A stretch of DNA of 64,000 nt from Solanum dulcamara (lineage: Eukaryota > Streptophyta > Magnoliopsida > Solanales > Solanaceae), in the NCBI RefSeq assembly GCF_947179165.1, contig NC_077237.1:58300023-58364022 (forward strand), written 5' to 3'. A program made the translations under genes and the position numbers. Numbering within the stretch: position 1 is the first letter of the stretch; the number at the start of each line of letters is the position of its first letter. The notes beneath the pieces are model-generated. The model had not been told where the DNA came from. It worked only from the letters and a program-made list of their open reading frames with translations, and did no database searches. Below, in pieces: positions 1-11,359 of the stretch.

Positions 1-966
1 CTTTCCACCCTTTGATTTCTCAAGTGAAAGGGTCTAAGCCATAGGAAAATATCCAGTTTCTCGTGAGTTGGTATGACTTCATAGTGTGCTCTTGTCCATC
101 ATATTAGATCTAGGTACACAATTCACTACACACTTTTGGAAGTCATTTCAAAAGGGTCTCGATACAAAGATTAAGTTAAGTATCGCTTTTCATCCCCAAA
201 CCGACGGTCAGGACGAAAGAACAATCCAAAATTGAAAGGATATGTTAAGGGCATGTGTTATTGATTTCAAGGGAAGTTGGGATGAACATTTTCCATTGAT
301 TGAATTTACCTACAACAATAGTTATCACTCTAGCATCCAAATGGCCCCTTTTGAAGCATTGTATGGTAGGAGATGTAGATCCCCGGTGGGATGGTTTGAA
401 GTAGGTGAGATGGCCTTGATCAGTCCAAATTTGGTTATGGATGCTATGGAGAAGGTAAACCCATAAGGGAGAGGTTGAAGGTGGCTCAAAGTCGTCAAAA
501 GTCCTATTCCGATGTTAGGAAAAGAGAGCTCGAATTTGAGGTGGATGATTGGGTCTATTTGAAGATTTCACTCATGAAGGGTATAATGTGTTTTGGTAAG
601 AAAGGAAAATTGAGTCCTAGATACGTTGTACCTTACAAGATATTGAAGCGTGTTGGAAAGGTGGCTTATGAGTTAGATTTACCACTTGAGTTAGCTATGG
701 TTCACCCGGTATTTCATGTGTTTATGTTGATAAAGTTCATGGGTGATCCAAACTCTATCTTACCATTGAAAGATTTAAGTGTCGAGGAGAATTTGACTTA
801 TGAAGAGTTTCTAGTGGAAGTCTTAGACCGGTATGTTAAAAAGTTGAGGAACAAAGAAGTTGTGTCCGTCAAGGTGTTATGGAGGAATCAACAAGTAGAA
901 AGTGCTACTTGGGAGGCGGATATAATGAAACGATACCCATACCACTTTTCCTCTACTCAAGTCTAA
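1..966 (+). pseudogene. Ty3-gypsy pol 3' end: integrase core and C-terminal domain (broken)
   Basis: This is the end of a gypsy polyprotein whose product inserts element cDNA into the genome. Bases 90-470 encode the second half of the integrase core: a GTQFTTHFW block, HPQTDGQ followed by ERTIQN (the region of the catalytic Glu), then the YNNSYHSS and ALYGRRCRSP signatures. Bases 475-966 encode the C-terminal domain (GKLSPRYV, VAYELDLP, HPVFHVFML) and a chromodomain-like tail (LDRYVKKLRNKEV, VLWRN, ATWEAD), which fits Tekay/Del chromoviruses. It is broken by an in-frame stop near base 234, a stop at 464-466 and a frame change before 475. The element starts left of the window, and its polypurine tract and LTR follow directly. 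Confidence 0.88.
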
Positions 967-1149
967 TGTAGTAAGTCATTCTCATTTAAGCTGGTTGAAC
1001 TCTTATGTATTCAGTTCCTCCTATGTCATTCATATGTATGCATGTTCATGAAAAAAAAGTTGATTTTTAAAGTCATGTTCATGTTGGGTTGCTAGTCATC
1101 TTTCCGTGTCTTTCCCATGATAAGTTAATCTCATCTGAGAATGAATGTT

Positions 1150-1163
1150 CCCAAGGGGGAGAT
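1150..1163 (+). other. Polypurine tract of the left gypsy element
   Basis: The purine run AAGGGGGAGA lies just before the TGTAAGACT start of the 3' LTR. This is the expected position for the plus-strand primer used in reverse transcription. Confidence 0.75.
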
Positions 1164-1165
1164 AT

Positions 1166-3463
1166 TGTAAGACTCCGGAGTCTGGAAAATCAGGAAGCAA
1201 GGATCAAAACATGAAAATCTGGAAAGCTACAAATTTTGGCACTAAGTGATGACCACAGAGGCCAATCACACGCTGTGGTAAGCACCACGGACCGTGGTGA
1301 GTTTTCGTGGAGATGTTCCTGAAGCTTAGCTTTCCAGGGTGAGGTCCACGAAAGGTCACCATGGACTGTGGTGAGCACCATGGACCGTAGTGAGCACCAC
1401 AGGCCATGAAGCCTTCTGTGGTGACCCCTTTCCTGTAATTTCAAAACTTTATCCCAAGGCTTAGTCCACAACAGGACACCATGGGCCATGGAACATTTCA
1501 CAGACCGTAGTAAGCTCCGTGGTGGTTACCCCTGCAGGTCAAGTTGCTGGACCTATACCACGTCCACTCTTCACGTACCATGGTTCACTTTATAGGCCGT
1601 TAAGTGTCCCATGAAGAAAGTTCAGAAACATTCCCTGCAACTCAGAAATTTGAAAGTCCAAGTCCAATATCACGGACACCATCAAGGACCTGGTGAGCAC
1701 CACAAGCCGTGATGGGTCTTCGGTGGTATGCCCTAGTTATAGTTTAATGAGGGGTATTTTAGACATTTCCTATTCTTTGGTTAATGTATGTGGACGTTTT
1801 TGGGACTAAATTCAGTAAAACAATATCCTAAATACATTTTAATCTACTCTTTTCCCTCATTAACTCCCAATCAACTAGAAGACTTCTCTCTCTAGCCCCT
1901 CCAAAGATCATCTTCTTCATCAAGCTTTTAGCTAGGGTTTCCAGATTTCTTCAAGGTTCTTCTTCAATTATGGGTGATTTTAAGCAAGATATGTTGGGAT
2001 TGATTCATGGGCTCTTTCCACCCATGAAGTCCCAATGATTTTCTCAAGTTTTCATTCAATTTATAATTGATTATGAATCCTAGTTTTGATGAATTGAATT
2101 AGACTGATTTGATTTCATTTTTAGATGTTATCAATGATCATTATATGCATATTTTCATGAGAATTGCGCGATTTCAAGTTGAATTATAGATTCTCATCCA
2201 TAAAGTTAAATTTCAATCTATGATTATGAAGTAAAGATGATTCTATAAGTTAAACATGAGTTAAATGATATATAAATATAGTTTTCAATGAGTTACAAAT
2301 GAGATTATGATTTTAAAGTTAAATATTGAGATGATGATTAGAGTTAAGATCATTAGATGTTTTGAGATAGTGATAAGGACAATTCTCACTGAAATTATAG
2401 ATTCTTATTAATCACCAAGTTAGATGAGCTATTCCTAAATGTTTTAAAGATGGATTGATAGGCAGTTACTATCTTTTCCTACTATGTTATGATTATGTTT
2501 TAATGAATTTCCATTGGGATATTGACTAAGCACCAAGAAGACTTCTAGGTGGGGTTTCATCGAATAACGCAATTGGTTAACGAAGGGAATCTTAGTAGCA
2601 TCCTAAAGTCTCAAACTACGTTGTCCACGCATGTTTTCTTCATGACTTAGCTAGTGGATCTACATAGACCAGTTGAGTTGAGTTGACTTACCCATGGAGT
2701 ATGCCCTGGCATGGTTGCCTCCGCTATTTTAATGCAAGAGTCATCCGCGTATCTCGATGCAAGAGTCATCGAATTCCATGTAGGTCCTCGCATGGTCTTA
2801 TTTGTCAGTAAGGGTCCTATCCCACACAAGTTCAAGTTCAAGTTAAAGCTATGAGATATCAAGTTATGAGTTGGAAGTTGAAGTTTTATGATATGCATTG
2901 ACCATGAGTTTTCATATGTTTTAAATTACTTTTAAGTTATATTCATGTTCATTATGATTGGTCATGCATCTTATGGTATATTGATTACGTTCTTTTACTT
3001 TTTCATGCATACCTCACATACTTAGTATATTCGAACGTACTAATGCATATTTGGCTACATTATCTCATATTATAGGGATGGACGGCACTCATGACTACCC
3101 TACTCGTGGTTAGAGTTTTCTTTAGATTTTCAAGAAGTTGGTGAGTCCTCATTCCGCCGAGGACAAAACTTTTATTCATGTTACTATTGTTAGACATTTG
3201 TTCTATTGTTAGGGTAAGCTTGGAGCTTATCCTAAGCTCTGTCAAATATTAGACTAGAGGCATGTTTAGATGCTATTATGATGTAGTCTGCTTTGCACGT
3301 TTATAGAGTTGATTTTCTTTAGTCGCATTCCCCACTTAATGATTACTTCTGTTTATATTGTTCTTTACCTTATGTATGCGATATATGCTAAGATGTCTTA
3401 TAGTTGGGGTCCCTCGCATCCAGATAGCCGTGTTATGACTATGCCCTAGGTTGAGTCATGACA
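1166..3463 (+). mobile_element. 3' LTR of the left gypsy element (2.3 kb)
   Basis: The LTR starts TGTAAGACTCCGG and ends GAGTCATGACA. It is the same family as the LTRs of element A (6573-9626 and 20451-25727) and the antisense solo LTR at 51031-53266, which share the start, the CTAGGGTTTC(C)AGATTTCT leader, the AAGATGGATTGATAGGCAGTTAC block and the end. Its U3 holds a run of imperfect palindromic repeats on the core CACCACGG-A-CCGTGGTG (perfect at 1283-1299; degenerate copies to about 1720). No left partner lies in the window, so the target duplication cannot be tested. ORFs called inside it are not genes. Confidence 0.85.
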
Positions 3464-4300
3464 ATTATTGATGTTAAAATTTTATATTTAATATTATAGA
3501 CTGCATGAATAGAAATCATTTTTTTAGTAGACTAATATCATTGTTGTTTATAAATACTATTGACTATGAATAGAAGATATAATAGTGTAACAGCTTAAGA
3601 TAAGTACTTTAATTTATCTAGTACTACTGCAACCTTGTTACACATTTTCACAAAGCAAACACAAACAATAAACAATACAATATAATTTTTAGGCCTTTCT
3701 CTTTTTCTTTAGCCAAAATCAACCTTTGTTTTAGTTGATCCCTTTTTATTTCGGTGTCTTTCAACAACCCTTTCAAGTTATTCCTTTGCTCTTCAGATTC
3801 TTTGAATAAACTCATTGGTAGATCCCTATTTTCTTTGGAGTTCCAAAGCCTTTGTAATATTTGAAATTTGGACTCGATTCTATGTCCAAACATCACATGC
3901 ACGCCTTGAAAACTCGATGTCTCGGGTCCTCAACTCAACTTTGATGGACTGCTCATTGATGAATCATTTTCTAGCCACTTAAAAATTGAATATACCCCAA
4001 CTGCACAATTAAACAATTATCTATCCGGATTAGTATCAGTGCATGATGTCCTCAACATAGCTGGAAAACCACAATGACAAATGTAAGACTTTTTTGCATT
4101 GGATGTTTAAGATGCTTGAGACATTATGGAAAAAAAAACCACTGAGTTGTTTAAAATAGAATAGGATGGAAAAGTTAATGAGGCAAAAAATATATCATGG
4201 ATTGCCTTCTTTTTATATAAAAAAATAAATATTATCATTAAAAAGTGGTAATTTATACTTTGTTACCATTGGAGAACTTAGTTTTTGAATATTGTCACTG
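3464..4300. other. Non-LTR spacer with a small unrecognised minus ORF
   Basis: The stretch is AT-rich and mostly unidentified. An 84-codon minus-strand ORF at 3648-3902 has a Lys/Glu-rich middle (ESEEQRNNLK, KDTEIKRDQLKQRL, AKEKEKG) that would form a coiled coil, followed by a hydrophobic end. It might be a decayed exon of a coiled-coil protein or chance. No family was recognised and no promoter or splice partners were seen. Confidence 0.3.
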
Positions 4301-4482
4301 GTGATCATAATATATAGACCGTTCATATCGTCGATACATTTTTGTGTTGGTGGTTGATATTGGACCAATAAGTTATACACTCCATTATTAGTTAGACCTA
4401 TATGCGGGTTGATAGAATGATTTAAAAATGATCGATACTACACCAACTGAAACATTTGGACCCTTTCCATAAGGATACAAAT

Positions 4483-4731
4483 TCACACAAAGCGATGCAA
4501 TGATTTTGGTCTAGATTTTCTATGGCTTTTATTGGCATGCTCAACACTGCAACTGTGATCGCCAATGTACTTGTAGATACAAAATCTATCCGAGCACTCA
4601 TACTTCTTTGCCTTCAACATCCACACACAAATACAAGAAATATATTTCACCTTTAAGTATTTAGTACAACTCTTCACCATAGAAAAATCAAAAGACTTTC
4701 TTGCCACCGCTTTGGATAATAACAGTTTCAT
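4483..4731 (-). pseudogene. MULE (MuDR-type) transposase fragment, N-terminal DNA-binding region
   Basis: The minus strand reads SFDFSMVKSCTKYLKVK, then a CxxxxCxWMLxAKK-like segment, FCIYKYIGDHSC and VEHANKSHRKSRPKS. This matches the Cys/His DNA-binding region ahead of the catalytic domain in plant Mutator-like transposases (WRLRA..., ...HTC). After RPKSLHRFV the frame is lost; traces (YGKGPNV) continue in another frame near 4450-4480. No DDE domain was found and no terminal inverted repeats were identified. This is a dead fragment; the identification rests on motif recall, not a search. Confidence 0.55.
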
Positions 4732-4963
4732 CTCACTCTTGCTACAAGAATATTTGATTTATATATAAACTAGCTCCATCCGGAAAGGAATGGATGGGTT
4801 ATGATCCCAATGCCTTCTCTCTGTCTAAGTCTTCAAATTTTTTGGGATATTCTGCATCTATTTGTTGTTGTCCCATATTCATTAGATGATCATACATATT
4901 CGTTGAATCATCACTCAAGCTCTCATTTGAATAAGAACCCAAGCTCTTCTTTGGATGATCATG

Positions 4964-5167
4964 CTAGCTCTCATATTCAACCGATTTATCGTCATCATCG
5001 TTAAGTGAATTCGACGGTTTAATTGGATGCCTCGCAATGACATTTATCCTCAATATAAGCCTAGAGCCATCAGCAGCAACATCCAACATATACAAGCCCA
5101 CATGAATATAATTCTTCATGAATGTGGGATGCACTTTTCCTCTCCTATTCATTTGATAGCTAATCAC
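4964..5167 (-). pseudogene. Possible MULE transposase N-terminal fragment
   Basis: A 67-codon minus-strand ORF lies upstream (in minus orientation) of the DNA-binding fragment. It contains HPIKPSN and a DDDDK acidic stretch, like the variable acidic N-terminal region of plant MULE proteins. Between the two lie low-complexity repeats of a TCATTTGAATGATCAT-like type at 4880-4985. Position and orientation suggest one decayed transposase gene, but the similarity is weak. Confidence 0.3.
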
Positions 5168-5169
5168 TA

Positions 5170-6290
5170 AGTCACTTGGCTCGGAGGCTAACTCACCGGC
5201 CTCAATTACGCTGCAACCATATCATTGTATGAACCATTGTGATGCAAAGAAATAAGCACTGTCGTCTTACTAAATGATTTCCAATTCCATATTTTAGGAG
5301 TCTCCTCCCATACTCCCATTTAATCACCAACAACAACAACAAATTTATCCACCATAATTATAGACTACACTGATTGATATTACAGTAAGATTTCAGTACA
5401 TAATGGTCGATGACTGGTAGGAATTCTTAAAAAAATGCGAATGAACAAGATCAACTTTAATAGAGCTCTTGCAATGGTAGAAACCTACTTATAATACTTC
5501 TAAACTACTGAAATTTATTTCCTGACCAATTATGGAGTGATTTTGGAGAGTGATTTGGATGGCTTCTCAAGCTTCTAAAAATGGTGGAAATTTTGTTTTT
5601 TGAAGCTCTTGCAAGAAAATGGGATGAAAATGGAAGAAATGACTAAGATGATGATGATTTCACCTGTGATGAAGAAAATATGGCCGGAAATAGCACCAAA
5701 ATTGGCAAAATCACCTGCAAACGAGAGCTCTTTTTTGGTTTCTTCCTGAAAAAATTTTGTACACTTTTTGGAAATCTTTGTTAATGAATAATAATAAAAA
5801 ATTCCCATTTTATTGGAAAAGAATGAGGGGGGACCAAATTATATTTTCAAAGAGTTAAGTGTTGGTCTTGCACACTTTTGGAGTCAAATTGATGATGTCA
5901 TAAAAAGTGTCTATACAGTAAATTTTTCAAAATTTGTGTTTTAATGTTCAATTAAGTCTAGAGAGTGGCTATTTTGCCAACTCTCCCAAGTATGGAAGAC
6001 ACATATGTGTACATTGGGCAACTTCATGCCCTCCGCTTTGAAATGACACTGAATTGGACTTTTCAATAGTATAGACAAATCTAAATGGAACTCCTTATCA
6101 TTCATCCTCTCTCCAATCATATATTTAATAGGATTTAAATTAGTGATTTTTAACTTTTATTTAATTTTATATGTCTGATGTAGAGACATTGTTGAGACCT
6201 TGTGAGTTTGATGTTGAGATATATGGGGACTATGGAAGTTCTAGTTGATATAGAAGTGTGGGGATATTGAACTGTATTGAGAAAGTAACA
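5170..6290. other. Unidentified AT-rich spacer
   Basis: No coding region, LTR end or RNA gene was recognised. Short ORFs on both strands lack family motifs. It may include the remaining 5' part of the MULE on the minus strand or the 5' decayed part of the LINE on the plus strand. Confidence 0.4.
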
Positions 6291-6567
6291 TATCATAACC
6301 ATAGTGTCCATGAGATAAACAATAACTCTCAGGTATGGACGTAAATGTTGCAAGATAGAGACCTTATTGAACACCAAATTTGGTGGCATTCTATTATGGG
6401 TTATCCACAGATGTGGTATCACAATTGGATTATAATAGAGTCATTACACTTCATTACCCAGAAGAAATCTATAGTGATGATGATATAAAAACTGTTGGAG
6501 AGTTAGTACTAGAAGGAAGATGGAATGAGCAAAGAATGAACACTCTTTTTCCCCATTTCCTAGCATA
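6290..6567 (+). pseudogene. LINE (L1-type) ORF2 3' region, first half
   Basis: LINE ORF2 proteins carry endonuclease and reverse transcriptase used in target-primed integration. Here the C-terminal region is seen: MLQDRDLIEHQIWWH (from about 6345), then after one frameshift SDDDIKTVGELV, EGRWNEQRMNTLFPHFLA. This is the conserved stretch ahead of the zf-RVT domain in plant LINEs. It stops at the ATACA target duplication of element A and resumes at 25733, so the halves are one ancestral ORF. The 5' limit is uncertain. Confidence 0.68.
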
Positions 6568-6572
6568 ATACA

Positions 6573-9500
6573 TGTAAGACTCTGGTAGTCAAAATGTTGG
6601 AAACCAATGATAAATCTTTAAAATGTTTACTAGACCCAAGTTTACGATCATCTATATAAGTCATATAGGTTTCTATGATCCATAAAAATGAGACGTAGAG
6701 GGAGTCTTGGTAGTTGATTATGACAAACCTTAAAGGAAGGTCTTACGACTCATGATTATGACTTGTAAAGTCTTAGACGACCCGTGACTTGTGTTATTGC
6801 AGGTTTTGGGGACCTACAGGATGAGTCCATAATACGACTCGTAGACCCAAAAATGATTCGTAGAAATGACTCATTCCAAAACTTCAGAGACCTAATTTTT
6901 CAGGCCTTTTTCCAAAGCCTGCAGGATGAGTCATTTTGACGACTCGTCATCCTTTCGACCAACCTTAGAAGTTGATTCGTAGGGTCAAATTCTAAATTTA
7001 ATAAAGGGCATTTATGTCATTGTTCAAGTTTGATTCAATGAACCTAGACACTTTTATGGCCAAGTTCAAAGTCTTTATATATTCAATTCTTCAAATTCCC
7101 CTCCTATTCAATTCATTCTCCTAAAATTCTCTAAGGAAAGAATAAAGTCTCTCGAGGTTTCTTCTTCAAGCTCAAGCTAGGGCTTCTAGATTTCTAAAAG
7201 GTTTCTTTTTCAATTCTTAGTGAATTCAAGAATGTTATGTGGGGATTGTATCATGGGTTCCTTTCACCCATGAAGTCCCATAGTTTTCTCAAAGTTTCTT
7301 CCAATTTCAATTAAATTATGAACCCTAGTTTTAATGAATTGCATTAGACTGATTGAATTCTATTTTTAGATGTTATAATTGATCATTATATTCATGTTCC
7401 CATATGAATTGCATGATTTTAAGTTGAATTATAAATGCCCATACATAAAGCTACTTTCAAGTTATGATTATGGAAGTTAAAGATGATTCTATGAGTTGAT
7501 CATGAGTTAAATGATTTACAATGAAAGTTTCAATGATTTAAAGTTGAGATTATGATTTTATGGTGAAAGTTATGATGATGATAAAAGTTATAATCAAAGA
7601 TTTTATTATGGTGTGATAAGTACAATTCTCACACAATCATGTTATAAGAAGGTGATAAGGATAATTCTCATCGGAGTTATGGATTCTTATGAATCACTAA
7701 GACAATGAGCTATTATGAATATGTTTTAAAGATGGATTGATAGGAAGTTACTATATTTTCCTATTATGTTATTGTAACATCCCTCAAAATACTTACAAGT
7801 TCTTTAAGAATGCCTTGGATTAGGTTGCTCATGTAACACATTATTCTTAATATTTTAGAAAAATCTGAGTTCAGAATATCGATCAAGGGGTCAAAACCTA
7901 TAGGAAAATAGTTTTGGTGGATCTTTAAGACCCGTAGATCGAAAGATAGATTTTTCAAGAAACTACACAAAACAAAAAGGTCCGCGACAAGTCCGGGTCG
8001 CGGACCTGGTAAGGGTTTTCTGGCCGAGTTAGATTTTTAGTAAGGATATTTTAGACTTTTCTCAAATTGTTAGATAATGAACCTAGATGTTTTTAGGACC
8101 TAATTCAACTCTATAAATTAATCTAAACCTCTAATTCTATTTATTCTTCTACAATTCACCTACTCAAATATTTCTCTCTCTACAAAAGACTCTCAAGGAC
8201 TTCATTGAAGACTTCAAGTAAATTCACTCAAGCTCTCCATCAAAATTCTCAAGTTATTCCAAATTATTTGGTCTTCTCACTTAAGGTATGTGGGTATTGA
8301 TTCATGAATTCTTTCATCCATGAAGCCCAATAAATTTCTCAAGGTTTTTTATCAAATTAAAGCATGGTGTTTTATGAGACTATTTATTTATTAGGGACTA
8401 TTCATCAAGTTGGTTATTGTTTCAAAGACTTTTTATTATATTTCATAATGAGAGTGAGCTAGGTACATGTCTTAGCTCCCGCCCATACTCATGTGTAGAG
8501 GCATCTATTTGGACAAATGGTTTGAGTCTATATTGTCATGTGACATTCTTCATTTACTATTCATGGTTTAAACTCTCTTATGATGTTTCCATTTTTTCTT
8601 TACCTTAAGAATGCTTATGATATGTAAATGAGGCTTGGCTGGAGCCCTCCAGGGTTTCAATCGCCGTGTTATGACTAGGCCCTAGTTCGAGTCATGACAG
8701 TTATGATCATGTTTTTATGAGTTTCTATTAGGATATTGACTAAGCACTGAGAGGGCTTCTAGATGGGGTTCGGTCTGGTAACGCAGATAGTTACCCAAGG
8801 GAATTCTAGTAGCAACCTAAAGTGTCAAATTATGTTGTCCTTATAGGATTGCCTTCATATCCTAGCTAGTGGATCCACATATAGTATAGTTGAGTACCAT
8901 GACAGAGTATACCCTAGAAAGGTAGCCTCTTCCTTCTCGATAAGGGTTCCATCAGATTCCATGTTATAGATCTCATGGTCTAAGATGTCGGTTAAAGGTC
9001 TTACCCCACACAAGTTAAAGTTAAGCTATGAGTTGTATGATGAAGTTGTATGATATGCATTGACCATGAGTTTCATATGATTTCAAATGCTTTTAAGCTC
9101 TATTTATGTTCATTATGATTGGTCATGCATCTTATAGCATATTGATTACATTCCTTTACTTGTTCATGCATACTTCACATACTTAGTACATTCAAATGTA
9201 CTAACGCATATTTTGCCTACATTGTCTCATAATTTAGGGACGAAGGACATTCACAACCATCCTATTCGTGGCTAGAGTTGATTAGATATCAAAAGTTGGT
9301 GAGTCCTCATCTTATGAAGCGCAATGACTTTGTTTCTTGTTTCTATTACTTGACTTACTTCTATCGTTCAGGTGAACTAGGAGCTTGTCCTAAGCATCCT
9401 TCAAAGACTAGACAAAAGGCATGTTTAGACGGCTTATGATGTAGTCCAGTTTGGCTGTCTATTGAGTTGATTTCCTTTAGTCCCATCCCCTTATGATGAT

Positions 9501-9626
9501 CACTTTCGCTTATCTTTATCATGTTATTTATGTTATGTATGCGATATATGCTAAGATGGCTTATGGTTGAGGTACCTCGCATCCCGATTGCTATATCGCG
9601 GCTTGGCCCTAGCTCGGGTCATGAAA
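6573..9626 (+). mobile_element. 5' LTR of element A, interrupted by a solo LTR
   Basis: It starts TGTAAGACTCTGG and ends TGAAA (a TGACA variant), followed after four bases by the tRNA-Met primer site. A TATA-like TTTATATATTC lies at about 7074-7084 and a CTAGGGCTTCTAGATTTCT leader follows. The U3 (6720-6970) repeats an ACGACTCGT word, including the 11-bp palindrome GACGACTCGTC near 6938. The insertion at 7773-8699 splits it. Confidence 0.85.
7773..8699 (+). mobile_element. Solo LTR (927 bp) inside the A 5' LTR
   Basis: It starts TGTAACATCCCTC and ends GAGTCATGACA. The 5-bp target duplication GTTAT is exact at 7768-7772 and 8700-8704. Removing it restores the TATGTTATGATCATG block shared with the sister LTRs (near 2484 and 24806). 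No internal region is present, so it arose by LTR-LTR recombination. A perfect inverted repeat, arms GGTCCGCGAC (7979-7988) and GTCGCGGACC (7997-8006), lies about 100 bp upstream of a CTATAAATTAA TATA box. Confidence 0.92.
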
Positions 9627-9630
9627 AAAT

Positions 9631-9644
9631 TGGTATCAAAGCAT
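9631..9644 (+). other. Primer binding site of element A
   Basis: TGGTATCAAAGCAT follows the 5' LTR end. It matches the usual TGGTATCAGAGC complement of the initiator tRNA-Met 3' end with one change. Confidence 0.8.
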
Positions 9645-9841
9645 AAAGTTTAGAAGAGTCCTAAGGAGTCTAACATGCCACATTAAGTAGAGTCTTATTC
9701 ATTGGTGTGAAGCGTGCCACATCCATGAATAGGAGGTTATGAAATATCTCAAGAAAAGTGTCACTTCTTTCAGGATCTATGTCGTGCAATACAGTAATTA
9801 AGTCTTTTCCCTATAATAATTATTCTTTGCGATTTTCAGAA

Positions 9842-10918
9842 TATGCCTCCACAAAGAAACCCTGCTAGAAGGAAAATGGTTGAAGAGGAGCGACAAGCTC
9901 TGAATGACTATTTGAATAATAAATTTTCCAATGCCAGGTTTGGAGCAGCCTTCCAAGTACTTTCATAAGCCGTAACCTCTAAGCAAATTATAAAGTAGTT
10001 GCTCCCGTGAACTGGAATGTTGGTACGGCGGCAACAAGAGTTGGTATTTTCATGAGGATGAATCCTTCGGAGTTTTGGGGTTCTAAATTTGATGAGGATC
10101 CATAAGAGTTTATTGATAGCATCCATAAGATTTTTAAGATCATGGGGATTAGCCGGGTTGAGAGGGAGGAGTTGGCTACATACCAATTGAGAGGTGTTTC
10201 TCAAATTTAGTTTGATCAATGGAAAAAAGAGAGGCCTAGAGAGGCAAATCCCATGACTTGGGATGAGTTCAAGGGAGTATTTCTTGATCGTTTTTTCCCA
10301 TTGTAGTTGAGGGAGGTCAAAGTTCAAGATTTCATCAACCTTAAGTGAGGTGGTATAAGTTTGAGGTAGTATGCCCTCAAGTTTACTCAATTGTCAAAAT
10401 ATGCTCTATTCATGATTGCCGATTTAAGAGCTCGCATGAGAAAGTTCGTATCAGGTGTGTCGGATATGGTCGTGAAGGAGTGCAAAATGGCTATGCTGAT
10501 TTGGGAGATAGATATATATAGACTCATGGCCTATGCGGAGTAAATAGAGAGTGAGAAGCTAAAGGTGAAGAATAGGGAGTCCAAGAGGCCATGGACCGAT
10601 GGTAGTGAATTCTATCATGCTAAGTCCGAAAGTGATGGACGTCCTCATTTTTGCCAAAATTACTCCAGCCAAGGGTCTTCTAATGCCACTACTCTAAGGT
10701 TTGACAAGGATAGGGTGTCTAAATCTAATCCTCAAGGAGGTGCTCCTATTGGCCAAGTTACTCCCGCATGCAAGAAGTATGGTAAGAACCATAAGGGCGA
10801 ATATCTAGCCAGGTTGAATGTGTGCTACCGGTGGGGTAAGTCGGGTCATCATGCTAAGGAATGCATGGTAAAGGATGCTCGTCCTCAAGGACAAGTTACT
10901 CAAGGTGCTCAAGTGTAA
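9842..10918 (+). pseudogene. gag of gypsy element A (broken)
   Basis: Gag forms the particle that packages element RNA. It starts at MPPQRNPARRKM, usual for Tekay/Del gag, and runs through REELATYQLRGV, FDQWKKERP, TWDEFKGVFLDRFFP, then FTQLSKYA and MRKFVSGVSDMV, ending at a zinc knuckle near 10824-10865. The knuckle is damaged: CYRWGKSGHHAKEC has Trp in place of the second Cys. Several in-frame stops (for example the TAG within the SQIxFDQW stretch near 10207) make it non-functional. Protease follows in the same orientation. Confidence 0.8.
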
Positions 10919-11350
10919 CCAAAGGGTGGTCAACACAATAATAGATTTTATGCTCTTTATGGTAGGCAAAAGGTGGAAGAGACTCCTGATGTTGTTATGG
11001 GTATGTTACATATCTTTCACTATGATGTTTATGCTTTGCTTGATCTAAGTGCAAACTTGTCTGTTGTTTCCCCTTATGTGGCCATGAAATTTGATGTTAG
11101 TCTCGAGATATTGTTAAATCCTTTCTTTGTTTATAATCTCATAGGTGAGTCAGTTGTGGCTAAAAGAGTCTATAGGATTTGTTCGGTTACGGTCTTTCAT
11201 AAAGTTTCTCTATGTGATCTAGTTGTGCTTGAGATGACCAATTTTGATGTTATCCTTGGTATGGATTGTGTTATACCCCACACTTTTGTACATCAGAACA
11301 TATTTTTTAGTTTCTCTAAAAAGTTTCTATGTGATCCATGTTATCCATGA
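10919..11350 (+). pseudogene. Aspartic protease of element A (inactive, truncated)
   Basis: The segment reads HIFHYDVYALLDLSANLSVVSPY then NFDVILGMDCV. In an active retropepsin the D-[ST]-G triad would be where LDLSAN stands; Gly is replaced, so catalysis is not expected. VILGMDW-type sequence marks the C-terminal end of the protease. The A coding sequence stops making sense after about 11350, where element B begins; A reverse transcriptase and integrase are absent. Confidence 0.75.
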
Positions 11351-11359
11351 AGTTTTGTG

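Noticed and set aside
1190..1501. 103-residue minus ORF rich in His/Leu/Gly
   Set aside because: It lies wholly in LTR U3 repeats; the protein-like periodicity comes from the palindromic DNA words.
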